Shown here: piece after piece, positions 55,298 to 64,000 of the stretch
Position numbering within the stretch: position 1 is the first letter of the stretch
Layout: the number at the start of each line of letters is the position of its first letter
Assembly (NCBI GenBank): GCA_024663395.1
Contig: JANFAH010000001.1
Coordinates: 2,976,001 to 3,040,000 of the forward strand
Direction: 5' to 3'
DNA: 64,000 nt
From: Pisolithus tinctorius
Lineage: Eukaryota > Basidiomycota > Agaricomycetes > Boletales > Pisolithaceae
Program-made: the position numbers and the translations under genes
Notes under the pieces: model-generated
What the model was told of the DNA's origin: nothing
Seen by the model: only the letters and a program-made list of their open reading frames with translations
Databases searched by the model: none

Positions 55298-57420
55298 CTA
55301 GTCCATCTCCATCTCCATCTCCATGCCGTCCCACTCATTCGCGTTCCTGAGAACGTTCTGACGGAGTGATGAAAGCCTGCAATTCCCTTCCTCGTCTGTT
55401 TCTTCCTGTACACTCGGTTCAAGGATCTCCACGTCCTCCTTCTTACAGCCTCCATAGCCGGGCATCCCCATCGTGCCATACCCGAGCGGGGTGTACCTGA
55501 GGCTGTATCGTGCTACACCGGCTACCAATGGGCGACCATGGGTGCCGGCTCCTGCAGCAGAGCCTTTGGAGTCGTCGCCATCTGCCTCGATGTCGACAAG
55601 GTCAGGATCGTCATCCTCACTCTTTCCCTCCGAAGGCGACGGACTTTGCGATGAACTCGACTTGGACCTCACGGATGACCTCGGAAGGCACCAGTTGGTC
55701 TCAGAGAATGATCTTCCATGCCCATTTCGACGGGTATGGTGATTCGAAACAGACGCATACATTGGACCCACGGATGCGCCGAGGCCACCGGATGAGTACG
55801 GTGATGTAGAGACGCCATAGGATCGAGGTGATCCCCACGAGTCAGTGGAGCGCACGCTTGCAATACGAAGAGAAAGCAAATTCAGCGCATCATCATTTGC
55901 TGAGCCAGCATTAGGTACCGGGACCGGGAGAGAAGCGCTCTTCGTGTCTGAACGTACGCCTGGGCTTGGAGACGAAAGATCAGATGAAGTTGAGTTCGAC
56001 GTCGAGTTCAAACCAGAATCAGAATCAGAATTAGAGCGAGAAGTAGGATCGGTATCGGATGCGGATGAGGGAACGGTCGTCACGCCCAACAGTCCGGGGC
56101 GGACCTGCGTAATCTCTCCGGGGCCACTCGTGCCTTGCGGAATCGCATAGTCATGCAACCGCGGGCCTGTCGAGCCGGAACGCTTGTGGCCGCCACCAAT
56201 CTTCATGGAGGTTACAGGAACAGAACTGGATATCGGATGAGACGTAGATATGTTAGAAAGATTTGCGTGGGGATCGTTGGGAGGGAAATCCGTAGTGCTG
56301 TTGGTGGAGTTAAGATGTGCGGGAGGGGGAACTAGTCCGCCTGATAAGAAAGATGGCCAGAGGGAGCGGTCTTCGGGTAATGATGCGCATGAAGGTGATA
56401 AATGTGACAAGATTGCAGCTGCCTGTTCCGCTGTAAGCATGTGATTAGAATGAGCGATGGAAAACGTCACCTCCAGCAGTTGCACTTGTTGGTGTTTGCT
56501 CAAGACGAACCTTGAGGCTTCCTGCCATTGAGGAGTGTGTTCCCATCGATGTTTGATCAGGCAAGACGGGTGCCTGTAAACCTGGTGGACGAGTACATCC
56601 ATGTCAATAGACGTGACGTCGCCAACAGTCCCAAAAAGACTCACTTTGGAACAGCTCTCGCAAGTGAAGACGGTTCCTCGTTTCCTCCCAGCCCTGCCAT
56701 TTCCAGCTTGCGACGTCGCAAGGGTCTTGTCGTCCACACTTCCAACCTGGGATGTGTCGTCTATAGAAGTGTACGTCGATGTGATAGGTAAAGACTGTTG
56801 TGCACCGGTGGCAGATTGGGCTATAGAGGGTTTATTGGACATAGTAGGAGAAGACAGAGACAAAGCGGCCAAGGACGTCGACGTGCTCAAGAGGGACGCC
56901 GACCTATATAAATAAACCAAAGGCACCTAAATCAACTCCAGCGAAAGAATGGGGGGGGGGGGGGGGGGGGGGGGAAGGACAATGGAGCTGTCGTGTTGGA
57001 GGACTTACGAAGGACGGGTTGCGGCATCGCGAGCGTCACTTAAACGTCTCCTCGATCGACCTGCCGACGACAGACGGCGGTGCTTAGTGTAACCATTGAT
57101 GGTCAAAGCTATGACGTAGAAGTTCAGTACGAGTATGCGTTCAGCAGCATGGCACCATGTTAGGATTTCACAAAATTCTCGCAACAGTAATACATACCCT
57201 GCGGCAGGAGTTTGGCAGTAGTGCCCGTAGTCGGCTCCGCCGAGGCCGGTGCCGGGGAGGCCAAGGGAGGAATATTGGCTGCTGCCATGGACAGGGATAA
57301 CAGACTCAGGCTGTTGCTCTGTCAATGAACGATGGATGAGCGATGGCTCGAGATGAAATGTGAGTCAAGCTCTGCTATGTCGATACTCACGGCTGGAGGC
57401 GGGACATGGGGTTGGGACAT
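55298..57420 (-). CDS. C2H2 zinc-finger protein with disordered Ser-rich body
   Basis: Read from ATG 57418-57420 (MSQPHVPPPA, exon 57391-57420). The next exon starts QQPESVIPVHGSSQYSSLGL and LPGTGLGGADYGHY. A short exon (GRSRRRLSDARDAATRPS) follows, then a long C-tract-bearing intron, then SASLLSTSTSL and MSNKPSIAQSATG. A single C2H2 finger is split by an intron: FTCESCSK|VYRHPSCLIKHRWEH, spacing C-x2-C-x12-H-x3-H. It is followed by TPQWQEASRFVLSKHQQVQL and LLE|AAAILSHLSP. The remaining 330 residues are Ser/Pro-rich with an acidic patch, and the end repeats Glu-Met (GMEMEMEMD). The finger plus LSKHQQVQLLEAAAILSHL block is characteristic of a basidiomycete protein group without known function; nuclear DNA or RNA binding is likely. 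If the 5' exons are wrong, translation could start at 56842. Confidence 0.78.
56951..56974. repeat. 24-base G homopolymer (poly-C in the sense of the C2H2 gene intron)
   Basis: An unbroken run of 24 G on the plus strand inside an intron of the C2H2 gene (between the exon ending near 57008 and the exon starting near 56902). On the transcript it is C24. Long G runs are also a frequent place for sequencing-length errors. Confidence 0.9.
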
Positions 57421-58308
57421 GATTGTATACCAACAAGACAGGATCCTTATACTCTATTCTCGCAGCTTGGAGGGGACGAGGACAAGTAGTTCAGACCAGT
57501 TACAGACAAGGATTCAAACACATAACAAGGAAGAAAAAAGAGAAGACAAACTTTGCTGCCACTACTCAAATGAAAATGGCTTTACCAGAAAATTTCAACG
57601 TCCGCACAAATTTTTGTCGGATTACAAGTTGCTCGTCATTTCCACGCATGACTGCAGGCTTTCACAGCTGGTACTCTATTGTCTTACCCATGGCATGTAC
57701 CAGTGGAGGGCGAGAAAGCCTCGCATACAGATGCTGTGGTATTGGTGTTCGACGTACCATATGGTATGTCGTCAAACTTGGCACCGACGTATTAATCGAC
57801 AGCGTCAATTCTCACCTCGAAAGTACATATCTCTCTCCCTTCTCTACACAGCACCTGCCATCAATGTAGACACAGCGCCACACTCAAAAAATGGATCCAG
57901 CTGGGCTGCACTTCGACCTGAAACCCTCGAACGGGTTCATTTAGAAAATGAGGTATGTCTGGTCAATCGATTGGCTTAGTCACTGTTAGGCCTAGAAGCC
58001 TTTGGAACACTGACCACAACAAGTCACAACAACGCCTCTCTTGAACCCTGCTCCAACTCAAAGCTTTCTTCTACTGCAGTGGTACTTGGCTGGCATACCT
58101 CAAACTGAACTCACATGGATTCAGAGCAGTTGCAGCATTACTAACACGAGTAATACATGCACAAAAAGCATTAAGCAGCCAGTGTAGTAGTGACCACATA
58201 AAAGCCTTGAAGAGTCCAATGAGGAACCAAACTGCAAGCGAAAACGATCAACATGCAAGGTATTGCCCCATTCCTTCCGCCCGAACACTCATCTCGACAG
58301 CACCCCTA
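57421..58308. other. Intergenic region between bestrophin-like and C2H2 genes
   Basis: 888 bases, upstream of the C2H2 gene and downstream of the bestrophin-like gene (both minus strand). A plus-strand open frame (57332-57979) runs antisense across the first C2H2 exon and has no domain. No other feature was seen. Confidence 0.4.
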
Positions 58309-61300
58309 TTACAAAGCCAAAGCCTGCCTCATTTTTTCCGCGCCCCTGCTAACCCACTCATCCGGTGAAGTTCTCCCCGCGTCCTTCCCTGGTGTCCGAG
58401 AGAATAGCCCATCATTATCGGGATGGAATGCCCAGACGGCAGGGTCGGGGGTAGGTATAGAAGTGATAGCGGATAACTCCTTGCCTGTTTTCGTTTCGGT
58501 GTGGTTTGTTGGTTTAAATCATGCAGAGAAAGTGATAGTAAGAATACGCATCAATATAAGAACGAGGCAATGCAATCAAAAAAAAAAAAAAAAAATAGAA
58601 CAGCGTGTGGGCATTATGCGACGCAAAACCGCTGACGCCCCACAGCTTCTAATCACACAAGCAGGGCCGGCTCCGAAGGGTCCGGTCAAAGAAAGATAAG
58701 GAGAAATGGGCGGAATATAAAATATAGAATCACTTACGTATGATGTTCTGTACGAAAAAGTCCATGTTCTAAATTTTTGATTTACCAATTCATCAGTTCA
58801 TCAGCATCTGCACAGAATGACACGCAGAAAAGGCAAATGGTAGTATGTCGTGAACAGCAAACGAACACGACGTAAACCTGACGCCAGTCCGAGTCCGAGG
58901 GAACAACAGAACGCTAATGCTCCCATTCCGTCCGGGTCGGGAAAAAAAATTCAAGGGAGCAGAAGCGGGAATCTCACCAAATCATTCTTATCATAACCTA
59001 CACAAGAATATAGTCATCTTACATATCTAGAGCCTTCGAAAACAAATAGCGCACTTACCGAATGGATCTGCCAGAGACTTCGTGATCAACTCTAAGCACA
59101 CAGCGATAACAAGCACACGTACTCTCAATCTCCTCGCCTGCGAGGATAAACCCGAAGAACGCAAAACTCTAAAGTGAATATGTCAGATAAAAGCGCCTAC
59201 AAACGTAACATCCCGCCACAGGGACGAAACCACGTACCGCCAGGACGGTCGCCGGAACGGTCAGCCACTCGAGGGTACTCCAAAGCTGGAATGGCTGTGT
59301 GTTTAGAATTCGATTGATCGTTGAGTCCATGGAGCAACATGTTTCGCGTCCCCCGTGCACGTATTTGCCCCGTTTGTCGATGCGATGTTTTGATCGCCCG
59401 GATCCCGGAGTTAATACCAGGAGATAAAGAGAGAAAAAACAAAGTTCAATCAGTTGGAAATCAGAAATCCTGGAAGATGCCCCCGCTTCTTTCTTTTCCC
59501 TTGCACATAGTACCTGCTAGGCTGGTCGACCAGCACTGGTATGCAATGTGTGCAGGGGGAAGGGCACCTCACGCAGCGTGAATGGATAAATACTCACCAA
59601 TGCCAAGCAGTAAATCACAGTTACAAGCCACAAGTGAGTGGAATACCTGTAATCATGTTGTCAATACCGAAGACCTAAGATTGAACGCCACGGTATTACG
59701 AAAAAGGGAGAGGCGTCGTCAGGATCCTCTCGAGTGCAGTGAGAGCGTCCACAAGCTGGTTGAGTGTAGCGTACAGCAGGGCTGCTCAAATTTCATGAAT
59801 GAATTGCCCCCAGGTGAGGGAGGAGGGGGCGTACCGATGGTCGGTGTATCTACATCGGCCTTGCGATTCTGCAGCGCTGCGATATACGAACTCTAAACAC
59901 CAGAATCAACAAACTATCTCCTCGGCGAACGAGGCTAAAAGGAGAGACATACCAGATACAATGATATCGCCAATGGTACATTGTAGTGCAGATGCGAGTT
60001 CCCATTCCTGATTGCACTTCTGGTCATGGTAGCCCGAACTCTCGCAGCCTTCCTCCCCTGAACGTTTTTTCCCTTCTTCGTCAGCATCTTGACTAGCAGG
60101 GAGAATGGAAAGAAGTCAAACACGGAATACTTGGGCGGCATTTCGGCAGGCTTGAGGTAGAATTCATCCGCCGTGCATGCTCCACTGGGCGCAGTACTAA
60201 CTTTCTTCTCTCGCATGCCGTCAAAGGATTTGGATTTCTTCCTCTCTTCGTCACCGTTCAGTGGGAGACCGTTCTCCTGTATCAATGGCGTACTGGGAGT
60301 AGATGGCCTAGCACCCGGTGTCGTGGATGGCAGTGGAAGATGTTGCGATGCGGAGCTGGCAGCTCTTGGCCTCCTGGGTGTCAGCAGGGAGTCCGGAAAA
60401 TGCGTCGATCTTGGGGAGGCGGGTGCGTCCTGGCTCCGTCGTGGATGATGATGTTCCTGCGCATGCCCACCTTGATCTTCCACAACCGTGCCCAGCTCAG
60501 CTGGCAGATCCACATGAGAGGGTATCGTAGCTGGCAAGTAGTACGGTGGCAAGAACTTCACAAGCGGCCATAGGTCGACGTATTTTATCCCGTCTTCGCC
60601 TCGCAAATAGTGCTTGACTGCAACGGCATAGGCTTCGAGGAGATTGACAATAGTCTTTTTCTCGAGAAGTGTGCGGGACTTTTGTTCTTCTTCAGTGAAG
60701 TTCGGGACGTCTGGCATTGCGTTATCTACGACGGTCGATGAGCGGAATGTGTAGGAAAGAAAACGGGAGGCGAACATACCGGGAATATGGAACCAAACGG
60801 TCCTAGCAAACGTCCGGCTTGCAAATACAATCTGTGACCAAAGCCTCCTGCCTTCATTGTATCTCTCAAAGGACGACGTGGTGCGATACGAAATAATGAA
60901 ACCGAGTACCGTACCAAACCTACGTCGTTCTCATCAGCGGAAGGAGGCAGAGCAAGAGCAATATTTAAGGGGGGCGGACGAACACTCACACAGTAAGTAA
61001 TGTCGGCTGGAATGCTAGCTTATGGACATGCTGATTGATCGAACAGACCATCGCAGACCATGCCCCGAAGAACAATAGGATGTGCCAGCACCGAAATATC
61101 GTTGTTGCAAGGAGTGTATTCACGATAGAAGCCGATTGGGACTGGATCCCAGAGGGATCAGTTGGGTAATAATTGCGGAAGGTGTCTGTCTGGGGTCATA
61201 AATCGACGTCGGTATGAGACGTGGAAGAAGGCACGATGACAAAGTCCCAGGACGACGACGGGTAGGGACAGGAGTACAATATTATGGGGTCGGGTGTTAT

Positions 61301-61393
61301 TGTGTGGACACGAGCACGGTTATGAACTGAGAGACCACTTGGTGACATTCACAGGCGACTACTCACCGACTCCCGTGGCACTTCAGGAGGCAT
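58309..61393 (-). CDS. Bestrophin-like (UPF0187) chloride-channel-type membrane protein
   Basis: Read from ATG 61391-61393 (MPPEVPRES) to TAA at 58309-58311 (MRQALAL). Exons join to RNYYPTDPSGIQSQSASIVN, FRCWHILLFFGAWSAMVCSI, VFGTVLGFIISYRTTSSFER, YNEGRRLWSQIVFASRTFAR, a cytosolic insert of about 150 residues (EHHHPRRSQDAPASPRSTHF), then NVPLAISLYLSSYIAALQNR, TLNQLVDALTALERILTTPL, PFQLWSTLEWLTVPATVLA, FAFFGFILAGEEIENPFGYD, KNDL|NMDFFVQNIIR and ELSAITSIPTPDP. SSFERYNEGR and EEIENPFGYDKNDLNMD are hallmark motifs of the family; the latter spans three introns, including two tiny exons. The protein should form an anion channel in a cellular membrane. The loop insert is typical of fungal members and likely phosphorylated. 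About ten introns are used. Confidence 0.87.
58578..58595. repeat. 18-base A homopolymer in bestrophin-like gene intron
   Basis: A run of 18 A on the plus strand, poly-T in the sense of the gene. It lies in the intron before the last exon and may serve as a pyrimidine tract. Confidence 0.85.
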
Positions 61394-61691
61394 GGTCGTC
61401 ATTGTTGTTGAAGTCGGTACTCCGAGGGTCAGTTAGGTTGCTGCAAAGGTTCACGAAGAAAAGATGGAAGTAAAAACTCAAAGACCGTCGAGCACGGCGG
61501 AGGGACGCGTTTTTCAGGGCAAGGAACGACGGGGAATGCCCCTTGCCGCCATGCCAACACGTTGCACTCTCCGTTGTGAAGTGGCCAAAAAGCAATTCAA
61601 ATGTGACACTACTTCCTACTCACCAAACCTGCCGGAGTATAATATGTAACACCTTGGCGATTAGCTGTTGGTAATAGGGTCCTTGGACGGT

Positions 61692-61713
61692 GGTCCAGGT
61701 TGGCACCTGGACC
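61692..61713. repeat. Perfect 9-base-arm inverted repeat, 4-base loop
   Basis: GGTCCAGGT (61692-61700) and ACCTGGACC (61705-61713) are exact reverse complements around tggc. The stem would be GC-rich in either DNA or RNA. Confidence 0.9.
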
Positions 61714-61736
61714 GACTGAGCATCTACAAAACGCTT

Positions 61737-61753
61737 AGTGCTCTTAGAGCACT
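61737..61753. repeat. Perfect 8-base-arm palindrome next to a direct repeat
   Basis: AGTGCTCT and AGAGCACT flank a single T. The second arm continues into another copy of CTTAGAGCACT, so palindrome and tandem repeat overlap. TTGCCGAG follows twice (near 61770 and 61793). Confidence 0.85.
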
Positions 61754-62148
61754 CTTAGAGCACTTAGCATTTGCCGAGTTGAATAACAGTACTTGCCGAG
61801 CTCTTGAACAATTCAAAAACTGTCAAAAGTGTGTGCTGTATTTCGACCGTTTTGCAGATGGACGCATCGTTGAAGGTACGCGGGAGACAGCCGCCGCCAC
61901 AACCGTGGATGTGGCAAGGACAGTTGGACTTGACACCACGCTTATCGATTTATCCTACATGTATCTGACACTCGTCTACAGAGTACTGTGGAACTGTAGA
62001 TATGTGGTATGTAGTACATATGGGTACATACAAACATGATCCTCCAGGTCCATGGTCGGCAATACACAGTCAAGAGAAGAAAGCAAACTTCGTGTATGTA
62101 GAAATTTCCGCGGCCCTGGTTCTCTCCTTTCTTCAACAATATTTGGAC

Positions 62149-62862
62149 CTACACGTCTTCCTTTCTTCCCCTCTTCGGTCCTGATGCAGACGACGTAGAT
62201 GGGTGATTACCAGACGCAGTCTCCATGCCAGCTCCGGGCTTCACCTGCTCTACATTCTTTTCTGACAACTTACCACCCCTTGTCCCCTTGCCCGCCTCCG
62301 CTTGCACCTTTAGAAACTCCTCTCCCCTTATCCTCAAAAACTCTTCCAACAATATCGCATTCCTTGAATTCGCCTTGTACATGCCGACGATCACATCGCC
62401 AATAGCAGGAACGACGCCTGCAGTTGCCGAAATGATACAATTCAACAACATCCTCCTGACCAGCCACCAAGGTAACTCTGCCTGCCGTGCTTTGCGCAGG
62501 ACGAGAAAGTATGAGAGGATGAAATCTGCAAAGTCGCCAATAGCAGGAATAAGACCGATGATGACGGCCCACCCAAAGCGAAGGCCACAGAAAGAGAAGG
62601 ATTTGTCAAGGTAATGGGCGCGGCGTTGGACAGATTTCAGTATTTTAGCATCGCGCTGGGATAGACCAGGAGGAATTTCGCGCTATGTGTTGCATGAGCT
62701 TAGAGCTAGCACTGGGCAGAGATAGCGTATAAAACCTACCCTTCTGCGTTTCTGTCTACCCCGCTCATCCGTGTAGACCTCATACATCGGGTCCTGTGGA
62801 GCATAGTCCTCGATATGCTTTGCGAACAACTTCACGCCGACATTCTGCATGTACGACGACAT
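62149..62862 (-). CDS. DUF4112 membrane protein
   Basis: Read from ATG 62860-62862 (MSSYMQNVGVKLFAKHIEDY) with one intron (donor gtaggt near 62741, acceptor cacatag), joining RQKRRR to REIPPGLSQRDAKILK, to a stop at 62149-62151. The DUF4112 core is present: AHYLDKSFSFCGLRFGWAVI, IIGLIPAIGDFADFILSYFL and ISATAGVVPAIGDVIVGMYK. Each of the two hydrophobic hairpins carries the repeated PAIGD motif that defines the family. A Lys/Glu/Ser-rich tail of about 60 residues ends KRGRKEDV. Location and role are unknown; yeast has a related vacuole/ER protein without firm function. Total length is about 220 residues, usual for fungal members. Confidence 0.87.
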
Positions 62863-63292
62863 CCTCGACGCTTCCGTGATTCCTTCGATGTGGTTGTGCA
62901 GTAATTAAACTACAAAGCCGGCGAGGACACCGTAGAAACCGCCTAGCGACAATGATGATGGTGGTAGTGGTGGTAAGAGAAAGAAACTGCGCGAGAAGGT
63001 ATCCATGCCTGTAGTTACGTGCCTGTGGTACCCTCTGTGGGACAAGACAAAAAGAGTGAAGAACACGAGGACAGCCTTGTCCAAGTGACGTAAGTACATG
63101 TCTCGGGAGCCACAGTCTGGCGTCACCACGCCACCTTCCTCAAACCTCGACCAGTCAGCTCGGTTTTCGCAATTCTCGCCCAGTATGCAGCTAGGCCTGC
63201 AATTGTAAGGATGATGATCTTATGTGCATTTCTTGAACGTGCGTAATTTGATGTTCCATCACGCACCTTGAAGTGCATTTTTTTTGTAGGTA
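62863..63292. other. Upstream region of DUF4112 gene
   Basis: 430 bases, presumably promoter of the DUF4112 gene and leader of the possible edge gene. A repeated GTGGTGGTAG-like stretch (near 62955-62975) is low-complexity. No gene was recognised. Confidence 0.35.
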
Positions 63293-64000
63293 ATGATACA
63301 CGCTTATGTCCCCGGCTTTGGCCAAGCGGTACACCGCAGCGCCATCACATTAATTAGCAGGTATGTGGTTACATTCTCCCCTGAGGTAGTAGCGTCGTTG
63401 CTGGAACGACCGCCTTCGTCCCTTGGGTCTGCCACCCTGCGTCTTCTACCCGAGAACCACGCACTCGACTCCCAGACGATGATCGGAGCTTTGGTACGAC
63501 GGTGTCGACCTAGACTGTGCTAGGTGGAGGACGTTGTGGTGGACTGCGTACTCCGTGCTGATCCTCTTGTGAAGGACATCCTTCTCCTGGCAGTATATCG
63601 AGGGGTCTCCAAGCAAAAATGGAGAAGGCCGAGCACAATACGTAGAAAAGGTAACGAGTGCAGGTTCTGTGAGACTTCTTTATGTGATCAGAAACGAACA
63701 CTAGTATCAACGGACTGTCCACTCCCAGGTGTGTTCTCTGCCACTATCTCCATTATTCATAACAATCGGGACTTGCCTTGGGATTAAAGAAACACACTTT
63801 ACAGGTCACATCCTCCTACGAGCTAAAACTGGGTCTTTACTATCGCAGCAAACCCTATCTATTTAATTTCGAGTAACACTGATATCGCTGAAACGGTTCA
63901 AGGGTGTTCCTCTTTCTGCATTGCAATCACTAACATCGTATCTCAGCCCTTACGTTTCGCGTTTTTCAGAGTCCATCACATTGTGTACATGCACCGATCG
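63293..64000 (+). CDS. Possible partial gene at the right edge, unrecognised
   Basis: Several protein-like segments follow one another on the plus strand: MIHAYVPGFGQAVHRSAITL and SPEVVASLLERPPSSLGSAT (frame from 63293), then VEDVVVDCVLRADPLVKDIL and AVYRGVSKQKWRRPSTIRR (from about 63522), and VTSSYELKLGLYYRSKPYLF (from about 63805). Joining the first two would need an intron of only about 30 bases (gtacga..gctag) or a frameshift. The last segment follows a good acceptor (tttacag). I do not recognise the family, and the 3' end lies beyond the window. It may be a real gene with mis-seen introns or a decayed copy. Confidence 0.3.

Larger units (their letters stand above)
61394..62148. other. 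Intergenic region with two adjacent inverted repeats
   Basis: 755 bases between the bestrophin-like start and the DUF4112 stop. It includes the promoter of the former and a cluster of short inverted and direct repeats at 61692-61815. No gene was supported. Confidence 0.45.

Noticed and set aside
57332..57979. 215-codon plus-strand open frame
   Set aside because: It runs antisense over the first exon of the C2H2 gene, has no domain and a composition rich in Arg/Trp/Cys/Tyr unlike a real protein.

Overview
The window reads as nuclear DNA of a filamentous basidiomycete fungus, most likely an Agaricomycete (mushroom-forming). The evidence is genes broken by many short introns of roughly 40-70 bases with GT..AG ends and CTRAY-type branch points, monocistronic genes on both strands, and a set of families typical of these fungi: a membrane-anchored copper radical oxidase, a single-exon F-box protein, an ECM3/auxin-efflux-like carrier, a CAP10 glycosyltransferase, a bestrophin-like channel, a GNANSA-type flavin monooxygenase and a basidiomycete-style C2H2 protein. 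No rRNA, convincing tRNA, CRISPR array or intact transposon was found.

Left third (1-26.5 kb) is gene-dense, with housekeeping genes packed 75-250 bases apart: the 3' end of a copper radical oxidase; TFIIA gamma (TOA2); ubiquitin protease UBP14; a siderophore N-acyltransferase whose promoter carries an exact match to the iron-GATA consensus ATCWGATAA; the ribosome-associated Hsp70 SSZ1 (sharing that 166-base divergent promoter); cytosine deaminase FCY1; an OSH1-type oxysterol-binding protein (ankyrin, PH, FFAT, OSBP domain); an ECM3-like carrier; a CDCA7-type (zf-4CXXC_R1) zinc-finger protein; a secreted glycoprotein; histone chaperone NAP1; and an acetate transporter of the GPR1/FUN34/YaaH family.

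The middle (26.5-44.7 kb) has longer spacers: an F-box protein, an HMG-box factor, a small Tom6-like membrane protein, a CaMK-family kinase with a long N-lobe insertion, a flavin monooxygenase, and a CAP10 (GT90) glycosyltransferase.

From 44.7 to 53.8 kb is a gene-poor block where I can support only one gene, a three-exon 60-residue secreted peptide with a dibasic site. The right end (53.8-64 kb) is denser again: an EXPERA/EBP-like four-span membrane protein, a C2H2 protein with a 24-base C tract in one of its introns, a bestrophin-like channel, a DUF4112 protein, and a gene fragment at the edge.

The genes do not form an obvious biosynthetic cluster. Functional ties are limited to shared promoters and convergent ends. 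Exon structures were assembled by eye from reading frame, splice consensus and family similarity, so individual junctions may be off by a few codons.
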